A DNA stretch of 12,755 bases from Nanobdellota archaeon (GTDB lineage Archaea > Nanobdellota > Nanobdellia > SCGC-AAA011-G17 > VGLX01), in NCBI GenBank assembly GCA_018894775.1, contig JAHIPG010000304.1, positions 1 through 12,755 on the forward strand, in the 5' to 3' direction. A program made the translations under genes and the position numbers. Below, one piece after another: positions 1-6,335 of the stretch. Under the pieces are notes generated by a model. The model worked only from the letters and a program-made list of their open reading frames with translations. It searched no databases and was not told where the DNA came from. How positions within the stretch are numbered: position 1 is the first letter of the stretch; every line of letters starts with the position of its first letter.

Positions 1-2714
1 CTGGTATCAAGGCTATTGAAAAGGAAGAGAATATGATTGCTGACATCAAGAAATATAGGCGTAGGGTTAAGTGGGGTATATTTAAGAAGCATGCTCAGGA
101 AAAGCTGGAAGAACTAGAAGCTAATCTTGACGCATCAGACAGGGAATCTGAATCTATGGTAGTTGATTATGATCAGGTATCTCCTAATGATGTACAGACA
201 ATGTGGTATGGAGAGACTGGTAACAAGTTTGAAGGCAAGATGGGTAATCCTGAAAAGCCTTCAATAAGGCATGTCTTGGAAGCGCACGGTGTTCTTGGTA
301 AACCTTCAAATAGTGGTCAGGGCAGTGATGTGCAGTCGACAACATTATCTGCAACTGTCAACAAGATTATGGATCAGATATCTGATGGTGAAAGGGATTG
401 TATTTTCATAGCTGATACACATAGTCCGGAAAACTTAGCTTCTGATACTTACAGAAGGTTTGATGAGCTTGGTATGGTTGTTGATATGACAAAGTTCTGG
501 AGAAATAAAGAAATGATAGAGAAGCTGATAAACCTTGAGTCAAGAATAAAGGACATAAAGCTCGAAGATAGTTTATCTAAATCTATAACAGATAAGGTTT
601 ATAGTATATTTGAGAAGAAAAACCTTGCTATAACTCCGGCTTATGTCAGGAAGCTTGTAAGTGCTATAATTGAGAAGAAAGGGGATTTAGAGCTGAAATA
701 TTTCAGTGATGATTTCCTAGTAAGAAATGCTTTTGAGAATGTAGCCAGAAACTTGCATGGAGAGCTTTTCAAGAAGATTGTTAAACATCCTAAGGTTGAA
801 GAAGGCTATGATTGGGATGATTATGTAGGTCCTGTGAAGAGTGACATTCTTGAGATGGTCATGTCCACACTTTTATATGAGGGAGATGAGAAAGGTGTTG
901 TTCTTGCTGGAGGTCCTGGGACCGGTAAGACCTATCTTACACAGGTTATTGCTGCAACACATCCTGAGCTTAGTTATCTGAGTGTCAAGCTTGACGATCT
1001 GCAGGGTGAAAGAGGAAGTATCGAAGAGATGATAGATAACATTGATGCTTTGTATAACATCGGTAAGATGCTCGCTCCCAGCTTAATAATTGTCAACGAA
1101 GGGGATGCAGCTATCAAGCAGAGAAGTGAAAATGGTACAAGCCCTTATGATAAGATTACTAATAAGTGGCTTGATATTCTTGATGGTGATGAAAGTATCA
1201 AAGGAACTTATACTATGGTTACCACTAACTTCTTAGAGAGTCTTGATAAGGCATTGACAAGGCCTGGAAGATTGCAGGTTAGGATGATTGATGGTAAATT
1301 AGGAGAAAAGGATATCTATAAGATTCTTGAGAGAGAACTAGGTGATGAACCTATGGATGAAGATATGACTATGGAAGATATCTTCAAGGTATCTAAGAGT
1401 GTTAACAATGTTCCAGCAGGCTATGTAACATTCGCTAGAAAACTAAAAGACTTGAAGAATATTGATATCAACGTCATAAAGGACTACAAGAAGATATATG
1501 AGGCTAAAGATGAAGGTAATCTTGAGGAGTTCATCAAGTTCAATGCCAAGACTTTAGTCAGAGTGGTAGAAGTAACTGAGAATAATTCTAAGTTGGCTGC
1601 AAGAGCAAGGAAAGATGCTGGCGAGCTGTTCAAAGGAAAGGATAATATATACAATCTTATCAAGGATATTGAAGAGTATGATAAATATACACTTAAGAAG
1701 GCTCATTTGAATCATGCTAAGGAAGATCTTTTGAAGAATCCTGCGAAGAAAGCTTTGAAAGGATTGGACGAGTTCCTTACACAGGAACTTTCTACAGAAC
1801 CACAGGTAGGTAAGATTTGTGGGGCTGCTTATACCAGTATTGGTATGGGTATGCTTGTTCCTATAAACACGAACCTTGTTCCTAAGGCAAAGACAGAGGA
1901 TGGAGAGCAGGATGTTATTATGACTGGAGTAATCAAGGCTTCGGCATTACAGCAGGTTGATTATAGTGAGATGAGTACTCAATCTGCAAGAGAAGCTTTG
2001 ACGCTTAACATGCACTATTTCCAGAAGCTGTTTGCTGACGATGATAATCTTAAGCATATTAATGCTTCAAAGATTATTGGTAAACTGCTGAAGGATCAGA
2101 GCATACACCATCAGATGGAGTCTGTTAACTATATGGGCGGTGGGCCTAGTGCAGGTTTCGCTCTAGCTATCAACACGTTATCTGTATTGTTAGACATCCC
2201 AGTTTACCATGATTTTGGTATCACTGGTGCTCCGGGTACAAAGGGGACCAGCAAGGATAAGGTTGGAAGCTCTGTTATGATTGGTGGTGAGGACCAAAAG
2301 TCAGAAAGGATATTACAAAGCCTTAGAAGGATGTTTGTTCCTGCACCTAACTATGGAACTATCCCTATAGAAGTGCATGAAGGGTACTGGAATGAGGATA
2401 AGATTGTTATTCCTGTAAATGATTACAGAGATATTATGCATGAGGTTCTTTATATGGGAAATGACCAGGATGAGAAAGTGCAAGAGTTTATCAAGGCTAA
2501 TATAGAGTATAATAAAAAATCTAGGGTATCAACCGAAGAAGAAATGGAACCTATGAAGAAGGAACTAGAGACTATGGCTAGTGAGCTTAAGAATTCTACA
2601 GAGTTTGAGATTAAGCGTAGGCTTGTTGCTTTGAATAATTACTTCAATGACAAGAGAATGGATCCAGACTTAAACCTTGAGACTATATTCGACCGTTATG
2701 ATCCTATTAGATAG
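1..2714 (+). CDS. AAA+ ATPase fused to Lon-type (S16) protease domain, probably 5' partial
   Basis: Predicted ATP-dependent cytosolic serine protease; no membrane segment is visible. Residues are numbered from the ATG at 33. An N-terminal region of about 290 residues is not recognised. The AAA module has Walker A GGPGTGKT (293-300), a Walker B-like strand ending NEGD (355-358), sensor 1 Asn399, and an ALTRPGR second region of homology (R410, R413). A helical linker leads to a Lon domain from about 592: catalytic Ser706 in GGGPSAG and Lys756 in IGGEDQK form the expected Ser-Lys dyad. A charged, probably coiled tail ends the protein at 893. The RPGR motif is typical of classical AAA (FtsH/Cdc48-like) proteins, not of Lon's own ATPase. 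The usual Walker B Asp is Asn355, while Glu356 is kept. The frame stays open to base 1, so the true start may lie outside the window; the ATG at 33 with a GGAAG-like site is the alternative start. Family assignment is firm; substrate is unknown. Confidence 0.88.
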   Translation, partial: GIKAIEKEENMIADIKKYRRRVKWGIFKKHAQEKLEELEANLDASDRESESMVVDYDQVSPNDVQTMWYGETGNKFEGKMGNPEKPSIRHVLEAHGVLGKPSNSGQGSDVQSTTLSATVNKIMDQISDGERDCIFIADTHSPENLASDTYRRFDELGMVVDMTKFWRNKEMIEKLINLESRIKDIKLEDSLSKSITDKVYSIFEKKNLAITPAYVRKLVSAIIEKKGDLELKYFSDDFLVRNAFENVARNLHGELFKKIVKHPKVEEGYDWDDYVGPVKSDILEMVMSTLLYEGDEKGVVLAGGPGTGKTYLTQVIAATHPELSYLSVKLDDLQGERGSIEEMIDNIDALYNIGKMLAPSLIIVNEGDAAIKQRSENGTSPYDKITNKWLDILDGDESIKGTYTMVTTNFLESLDKALTRPGRLQVRMIDGKLGEKDIYKILERELGDEPMDEDMTMEDIFKVSKSVNNVPAGYVTFARKLKDLKNIDINVIKDYKKIYEAKDEGNLEEFIKFNAKTLVRVVEVTENNSKLAARARKDAGELFKGKDNIYNLIKDIEEYDKYTLKKAHLNHAKEDLLKNPAKKALKGLDEFLTQELSTEPQVGKICGAAYTSIGMGMLVPINTNLVPKAKTEDGEQDVIMTGVIKASALQQVDYSEMSTQSAREALTLNMHYFQKLFADDDNLKHINASKIIGKLLKDQSIHHQMESVNYMGGGPSAGFALAINTLSVLLDIPVYHDFGITGAPGTKGTSKDKVGSSVMIGGEDQKSERILQSLRRMFVPAPNYGTIPIEVHEGYWNEDKIVIPVNDYRDIMHEVLYMGNDQDEKVQEFIKANIEYNKKSRVSTEEEMEPMKKELETMASELKNSTEFEIKRRLVALNNYFNDKRMDPDLNLETIFDRYDPIR

Positions 2715-2740
2715 TCTTTTTTCTTATTTTTAATTTTTGT
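2715..2740 (+). terminator. T-rich terminator-like tract after the AAA-Lon gene
   Basis: Immediately after the TAG stop the plus strand carries three T-runs within 26 bases. Archaeal RNA polymerase commonly terminates at such T-tracts without needing a hairpin. It would separate the protease mRNA from the hairpin array that follows. Confidence 0.45.
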
Positions 2741-2807
2741 AGAAATAGGTGTCAGAGCCAAGCATCGATTCCGAAGAATCTTTGCTTAGTTGCTCCACCT
2801 CTTGGCG

Positions 2808-2856
2808 TCCGAAGCTTAAATTACAATCAAACCGAAGTTCTTTTGTAATTTAAATT
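2808..2856. repeat. 49-bp exact direct repeat, copy 1 (arm of hairpin H2)
   Basis: By eye these 49 bases are identical to 2937-2985, with 129 bp between the starts. The copy runs from the TCC bulge through the 11-bp stem (2816-2826 with 2843-2853) and the CCGAAG loop to the ATT internal-loop strand. The bases flanking it diverge from those of the second copy. Confidence 0.9.
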
Positions 2857-2936
2857 CTTCCACCAATGATGTCAGAGCCTAAAAAACTAAAATCCGAAGA
2901 TTCAAATCTTTTAAGTTGCTCCATCATGTGCCCACA

Positions 2937-2985
2937 TCCGAAGCTTAAATTACAATCAAACCGAAGTTCTTTTGTAATTTAAATT
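2937..2985. repeat. 49-bp exact direct repeat, copy 2 (arm of hairpin H4)
   Basis: Second identical copy of the segment at 2808-2856. The identity covers the upper hairpin but stops at the basal stems. There H4 has its own, weaker pairing (CACA 2933-2936 with TGCG 2990-2993, and GTG 2928-2930 with CAC 2996-2998). Confidence 0.9.
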
Positions 2986-3098
2986 GTCCTGCGAACACAC
3001 AGTCGATATTGGCGTCCGAAGCTTAAGTTCCTTCCGACCGAGGTCTTCAGGTCCTTAAATTCTCCCGCCAACACCAAGAATATTGTGTGATTTTATCG

Positions 3099-3105
3099 TA
3101 TAAAA
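3099..3105 (-). promoter_or_regulatory. Putative TATA box for the hairpin RNA
   Basis: On the minus strand this reads TTTTATA. An archaeal start site about 25-27 nt downstream would fall near 3074-3078, a few bases before the first hairpin in that direction (H5 begins at 3071). The spacing supports an independent minus-strand transcript, but AT-rich DNA yields such boxes by chance. Confidence 0.4.
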
Positions 3106-3161
3106 GAGTTTATATTCTAGAAAAATAACCTTCATTTCCTGTGGAAACCTGTAGAAACTGC

Positions 3162-3506
3162 TTATCCTCTAAAGTTTTTTTGTCTTCTTTTTATTGAGAT
3201 TCCTACTTTAAATCTGTGCTTTGCTTCGTTCTTCACATTGTCAAAGGCTCTATGTATAGCCCTTGTTAAATCCCAATCTGTGTGCTCTGCTGAGAGCATT
3301 ATTTTTGTTGGTGCAGCTAATCTTAGAAGTATTGTATATCTTGCTCTTGTTCCTGCTACTGCTGCTTTTTTTATGTCTATAGTTAATGATGCGTTAGAAA
3401 AATGTCTCTGTATTTTCGGAAAATTCTTTTCAGTAAGGTTATATATTGTGCTTATCTCCATAGCATCTAATTTTCTTAACCCTTTGTATGTTATTTTTTC
3501 TACCAT
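3162..3506 (-). CDS. Ribosome hibernation-promoting factor / RaiA-like protein
   Basis: A 114-aa basic protein resembling the HPF/RaiA (S30AE, sigma-54 modulation) family, which binds the small ribosomal subunit near the decoding centre and silences or protects idle ribosomes. Visible features fit the fold: a helix with KNFPKIQRHF (about 27-36), strands at about 41-48, 57-63 and 67-73, then the family-typical block AEHTDWDLTRAIHRAFDNV (73-91) leading into a second helix. The tail is strongly basic (KRRQKNFRG), suiting rRNA contact. It has the short form's length and no C-terminal dimerisation domain. No Shine-Dalgarno precedes the ATG, and a TATA-like box lies about 27 nt upstream, so the mRNA is probably leaderless. 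The family call rests on pattern recognition; divergence leaves some doubt. Confidence 0.68.
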   Translation of the reverse strand: MVEKITYKGLRKLDAMEISTIYNLTEKNFPKIQRHFSNASLTIDIKKAAVAGTRARYTILLRLAAPTKIMLSAEHTDWDLTRAIHRAFDNVKNEAKHRFKVGISIKRRQKNFRG

Positions 3507-3529
3507 GGGTATAAAATAGGCTTAGCTAG

Positions 3530-3537
3530 TATAAATA
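3530..3537 (-). promoter_or_regulatory. TATA box giving a leaderless HPF-like mRNA
   Basis: The minus strand reads ATATTTATA here. Its centre is about 27 nt from the ATG at 3506, so transcription should start at or next to the start codon. This agrees with the missing ribosome-binding site. Confidence 0.45.
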
Positions 3538-3560
3538 TTTTATGTAAGATTAAAGCAAGA

Positions 3561-3568
3561 TTTATAAA
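3561..3568. promoter_or_regulatory. Palindromic TATA box TTTATAAA between divergent genes
   Basis: TTTATAAA is a good archaeal TATA box and reads the same on both strands. On the plus strand it would start transcription near 3590, giving the 147-aa protein a leader of about 60 nt with its AGGAG site. It could also act on the minus strand as a second promoter for the HPF-like gene. Confidence 0.45.
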
Positions 3569-3651
3569 GTTTCTAAATAGCCCTTCAACTTAGGGAACAT
3601 ATTTACGAGATTACAGTCTTAGAGAAAAAGTCCTTATAGGAGTTGGAAACC

Positions 3652-4095
3652 ATGAAAATCGATGAAGATGTATCAAAAAATTTGAAAGAAATAGTTGAAG
3701 TTGCTGGAAAATTCTCTGTAGGAGGAGGTTATGCAAGTTTCACCTCAAGCAATACTATAAGTATAGGTAACCGTGCGAAGGGACGTGAATTAAATTTGGA
3801 ATCTCCTGTAGGGACATATACTGTTAAATTGGATTACAAAAGGTATTATTTCTTTGGGGATACAGAAAGCTTTGACCTGTTTTTATATTTTGATGATAGA
3901 GGGTTATGTGAAGTAGAGGCTTGTGTCAATCCAAGGAAAGATGGTGATTATATCCATGAGTCTTATGACAGTCAGGGCATTGTTGATGTTATAAATTCTG
4001 AGCCGAGTGATGATTTGGAGAGAAAGCTAAAAAAAGAACTTGGAAGAGGAATTTGTTCTGCTAGGAAAATAATCAAGAAGCAGTTAAGCATTTAA
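3652..4095 (+). CDS. Hypothetical protein, 147 aa
   Basis: I do not recognise this protein. It is a small soluble acidic protein with an N-terminal helix, a glycine-rich segment (FSVGGGYASF), a central region of alternating aromatic strands (TYTVKLDYKRYYFF, then FDLFLYFDD), and a basic C-terminal helix with many lysines. There is no signal peptide or membrane segment. The frame can be opened at a TTG at 3643, but AGGAG at 3638-3642 would then touch the start codon. From the ATG at 3652 the spacing is a normal 9 nt, so I chose the ATG. It is divergent from the HPF-like gene and convergent with malate dehydrogenase, only 4 bp away. Good ribosome-binding site and ordinary composition support a real gene; function is unknown. 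Confidence 0.75.
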   Translation: MKIDEDVSKNLKEIVEVAGKFSVGGGYASFTSSNTISIGNRAKGRELNLESPVGTYTVKLDYKRYYFFGDTESFDLFLYFDDRGLCEVEACVNPRKDGDYIHESYDSQGIVDVINSEPSDDLERKLKKELGRGICSARKIIKKQLSI

Positions 4096-4112
4096 TTTTT
4101 TATATTTTTTCT
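4096..4112 (+). terminator. T-rich terminator-like tract
   Basis: Two T-runs follow the TAA of the 147-aa gene and overlap the last codons of the convergent malate dehydrogenase gene. They probably end the plus-strand transcript. Confidence 0.4.
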
Positions 4113-5047
4113 ATTAAACTTTTGATGTGTTCTACTGATTTTTGGAACATTTCTTTTTCTTTATCTGTCAGCTCAAATTCTATAACTTCTTCTACACCCT
4201 TTCTGCCTAGTCTTGCTGGTGCACCAACAAATAGTCCATTAACACCATATTCTCCTTCTAATAAAACTGTAGAAGGCAAAATTCTTTTTTCATCTTTTAG
4301 TATTGATTCTATCATATCCACTGTTGCTATGCCTGGTGCAAAGAATGCGCTTCCTGTTTTTAGCAATTGTACTATCTCAGAGCCTCCATTCTGTACTCTC
4401 TTTATCACTTCATTGAGTTTTTCTTCATCCATTATTTTGCTTAATGCTTGATCTTTTACTTTTGAATGATGTATTAATGGTACCATTAGGTCTCCATGAC
4501 CACCAAGAACCCAGGTTTCTATATCTTTTACACTTACATTCAATTCTTCTGCTATAAATGTCCTGAATCTTGAGGAATCCAGTACGCCTGCCATTCCCAT
4601 CACTCTTTCTTTTGGGAATCCGCTTAGTTTGTATGCTAGCTGTACCATCGCATCTAAAGGATTGCTTACTATGATAAGTATTGAGTTTGGTGAATGTTCA
4701 AGTATTTGCGGTATTATTGAGCTCATTATCTTTGCATTCGTTTTTATTAGATTATCTCTTGACATTCCTGGTTTTCTTACTACTCCTGCTGTTATGATAA
4801 CGATGTCAGAATCTTTAGTATCATCGTAGCTTTCAGTTCCTATAATTTTTATATCTCTTTTTGCTATTGGCATTGAGGATAATATATCAAGTGCTTTTCC
4901 TTTTGCTAATCCATCTGTTATGTCTAATAAAACAACATCTCCAAGATTTTTTAGTGCTGTGCAGAATGCTACCTGGCTTCCTACGTTTCCTGCTCCAATG
5001 ATTGTAATTTTTGCCATTTTCGACCGGAATGTTTTTGGTATTTTCAT
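4100..5047 (-). CDS. mdh: Malate dehydrogenase (LDH/MDH superfamily, NAD-type)
   Basis: Interconverts malate and oxaloacetate with NAD(H) in the cytosol. The Rossmann motif GAGNVG is at 18-23, and Asp42 at the end of the second strand predicts NAD over NADP preference. Arg91 and Arg97 in the RKPGMSR loop are the MDH-type substrate arginines; a lactate dehydrogenase would have Gln at the first position. Asn129, the Asp157-His184 catalytic pair (27 apart, as in the family) and Arg160 are all present. At 315 aa the length is normal, with about 10 extra N-terminal residues before MAKITIIGAG. The ATG at 5047 is favoured because it overlaps the upstream stop as ATGA and has GGAG about 13 nt before it; the ATG at 5017 would give the conventional N-terminus but lacks a clear ribosome-binding site. 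It is translationally coupled to the 165-aa gene. Confidence 0.93.
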   Translation of the reverse strand: MKIPKTFRSKMAKITIIGAGNVGSQVAFCTALKNLGDVVLLDITDGLAKGKALDILSSMPIAKRDIKIIGTESYDDTKDSDIVIITAGVVRKPGMSRDNLIKTNAKIMSSIIPQILEHSPNSILIIVSNPLDAMVQLAYKLSGFPKERVMGMAGVLDSSRFRTFIAEELNVSVKDIETWVLGGHGDLMVPLIHHSKVKDQALSKIMDEEKLNEVIKRVQNGGSEIVQLLKTGSAFFAPGIATVDMIESILKDEKRILPSTVLLEGEYGVNGLFVGAPARLGRKGVEEVIEFELTDKEKEMFQKSVEHIKSLIEKI

Positions 5048-5541
5048 CTCTTTATTACATCTCCTAGATCCAGCTTCTCATGTGTATTCATCACTATTAT
5101 CATACTATCTTTTTTGTAGTATGTGGGCTTGTCCAGATAGAAGTCACCTACTCTTTTAGCATAGTCTTCAAGCAGAGATATGCAGCTTACTTTTCTCATG
5201 TCAGAAATTTTGCCATTCAGATTTAGAAAATCTTTAACAGGTTGTAATACTTCTTCTAATACTTCTACTGCTGTTCTATCCAACTGATCATAACAGTCAT
5301 ACCATTTTAATTCATAGAATTCTTTTTCTGAGAGTTTCCAGCTGGGGATTATATAATCATTTGGTGCTGTTCCTTTCCATATTCTTGACCAGTCCAGTAT
5401 ATATTGGTGTCCACTATGTGTGTATCTTATTCTTGGATAATGGTCTATTGTTTCATATCTGGAGATTTTTTCTCCTCTAAGAAGCTTATTTATTTTATCG
5501 TCAAGATCTTTTTCTGGACGAAAGCTTTGTGGTAATTTCAT
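5044..5541 (-). CDS. Hypothetical protein, 165 aa, upstream of mdh
   Basis: I do not recognise this family. It is a soluble protein rich in Tyr, Trp, Lys and Asp, with a charged helical start (PEKDLDDKINKLLRGEK), a central aromatic block (YPRIRYTHSGHQYILDWSRIW, roughly 35-55), a helix around VEVLEEVLQPVKDFLN, and a C-terminal strand DSMIIVMNTHEK. No signal peptide or membrane segment is seen. Its stop overlaps the malate dehydrogenase start by four bases (ATGA), so the two are almost certainly co-transcribed. The first residues MKLPQSFR resemble the extra N-terminus of the next protein (MKIPKTFR). No strong Shine-Dalgarno is visible before its ATG; a TATA box about 47 nt upstream is shared with deoC. 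Confidence 0.8.
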   Translation of the reverse strand: MKLPQSFRPEKDLDDKINKLLRGEKISRYETIDHYPRIRYTHSGHQYILDWSRIWKGTAPNDYIIPSWKLSEKEFYELKWYDCYDQLDRTAVEVLEEVLQPVKDFLNLNGKISDMRKVSCISLLEDYAKRVGDFYLDKPTYYKKDSMIIVMNTHEKLDLGDVIKR

Positions 5542-5583
5542 CTAATCTTGGAAAACCCCTGTTAAGTAGTAATTTGGGCAACA

Positions 5584-5591
5584 TTTATAAA
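5584..5591. promoter_or_regulatory. Palindromic TATA box TTTATAAA shared by divergent transcripts
   Basis: This self-complementary box lies between the 165-aa gene and deoC. Start sites would fall near 5561 on the minus strand (leader about 20 nt) and near 5612-5616 on the plus strand, just at the GGAGG of deoC. One box could serve both directions. Confidence 0.5.
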
Positions 5592-5614
5592 GGTTGCCAT
5601 ACTCCCGTTTCTCG

Positions 5615-5620
5615 AGGAGG
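5615..5620 (+). promoter_or_regulatory. Ribosome-binding site that fixes the deoC start
   Basis: AGGAGG sits 9 nt before the ATG at 5630. A TTG at 5594 would extend the frame by 12 codons but would put this site inside the coding sequence. Confidence 0.85.
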
Positions 5621-5629
5621 ATTAAAAAA

Positions 5630-6334
5630 ATGAGAATTACAGAAGATTATTTGAAAAGTATCATAGATTCAACTTTATTGAAGCCTAGTGCTATTCCAAA
5701 GGATGTAGAATTGCTGTGTGACGAGGCTGTTATGATTGGTTTTGGTGCTGTTTGTATTAGGCCTGATGATGTTAATTATTCTAGTATGTTGCTACATGGC
5801 ACAGATGTTGCTGTTTGTACAGTTGTAGGATTCCCTTGGGGTATCCAGAAGATTAAGAGTAAGATAAATGAGGCTTATGATGCTGTTTGTGATGGTGCAA
5901 CAGAGATTGATATGGTTCTCAACAGGGCTTATCTAAAGAGCCAGGATTATAGTATGTTAGAGACAGAGATTAAGAGTGTCACAAATAATGCTAAAAATTG
6001 TGTTCATGCTAAGGATGATGTCATTGTTAAGGTGATTCTTGAGACTGATAAGCTTACTGATGATGAGATTATTGAGGCTTGTAAGATTTCTGAGCAGGCT
6101 GGAGCTGATTTTGTGAAGACTTCAACAGGTGCATATGGTGGAGCAACTGAACATCATGTTAAGCTTATGAAACAATCCTGTAATCTTGAGGTTAAGGCTT
6201 CTGGAGGTATTAGGGATTGGGATGATGCTTATAAGATGATTATGGCTGGTGCTACAAGGCTTGGTACAAGTGGTGGTGCAAATATTTTGAAGACTTACCA
6301 CAATGCTATAAGATTAGGTTCTTATGTGATTTGA
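5630..6334 (+). CDS. deoC: Deoxyribose-phosphate aldolase (DERA)
   Basis: Cleaves 2-deoxyribose 5-phosphate into glyceraldehyde 3-phosphate and acetaldehyde, a class I (Schiff-base) aldolase of deoxynucleoside breakdown. At 234 aa it has the length of the compact bacterial/archaeal form. Key residues are visible: Asp94 in EIDMVLN, the Schiff-base Lys163 in DFVKTSTG, and Lys189 in VKASGGIRD, which corresponds to the second active-site lysine; a TIM-barrel phosphate loop (LGTSGG) ends the protein. The ATG at 5630 with a perfect AGGAGG 9 nt upstream is the start. Its stop is one base from the purM start, so the two form an operon. No thymidine or purine nucleoside phosphorylase gene is in the window to supply its substrate. 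Confidence 0.95.
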   Translation: MRITEDYLKSIIDSTLLKPSAIPKDVELLCDEAVMIGFGAVCIRPDDVNYSSMLLHGTDVAVCTVVGFPWGIQKIKSKINEAYDAVCDGATEIDMVLNRAYLKSQDYSMLETEIKSVTNNAKNCVHAKDDVIVKVILETDKLTDDEIIEACKISEQAGADFVKTSTGAYGGATEHHVKLMKQSCNLEVKASGGIRDWDDAYKMIMAGATRLGTSGGANILKTYHNAIRLGSYVI

Positions 6335-6335
6335 G

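Larger units (their letters stand above)
2748..3071 (-). ncRNA. Array of five tandem hairpins with shared architecture, putative structured RNA
   Basis: This gene-free stretch folds into five consecutive stem-loops: H1 2748-2799, H2 2802-2866, H3 2866-2927, H4 2928-2998, H5 3009-3071. In plus-strand terms each has an outer stem, a 3-nt bulge on the 5' arm (TCA in H1 and H3, TCC in the others), a 4-bp stem (GAGC/GCTC or GAAG/CTTC), an asymmetric internal loop (C opposite AGTT or ATT), a variable upper stem, and the loop CCGAAG. Outer stems differ in sequence but keep pairing (AGGTG/CACCT, TGATG/CATCA, TTGGCG/CGCCAA), which indicates selection on structure. On the minus strand the loops become C(UUCG)G in four hairpins, the extra-stable UNCG tetraloop, with CCUCGG in H5; that is why I assign the minus strand. 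H4 is the most degenerate, since its 4-bp stem pairs poorly. I recognise no known RNA family. Function and exact ends are unknown, and no clear minus-strand terminator is visible. Confidence 0.62.

Noticed and set aside
2748..3071. CRISPR array
   Set aside because: Repeats are not of constant length, there are no unique spacers of even size, the units are hairpins of 50-70 nt with matching grammar, and no cas gene is present.
2748..3071. Box C/D, H/ACA or kink-turn RNA
   Set aside because: The 3-nt bulge is reminiscent of a kink-turn, but the following stem is Watson-Crick (GAGC/GCTC) with no tandem G-A pairs, and there is no consistent ACA after the hairpins or C/D box pair.
3139..3158. Direct repeat CCTGTGGAAA / CCTGTAGAAA
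   Set aside because: Only 10 bp with one mismatch in AT-rich DNA just past the HPF-like stop; no further copies and no structure to support a function.
2715..3161. tRNA or a small protein gene in the gap
   Set aside because: No T-loop or acceptor pattern is visible, and neither strand has a reading frame of useful length with a ribosome-binding site.
3238..3519. Plus-strand reading frame of 93 codons opposite the HPF-like gene
   Set aside because: No ribosome-binding site, and it is antisense to a gene with family similarity; treated as a shadow.
5594..5629. Longer deoC starting at a TTG
   Set aside because: It would place the AGGAGG site inside the coding sequence; the ATG at 5630 has ideal spacing and gives the normal family N-terminus.
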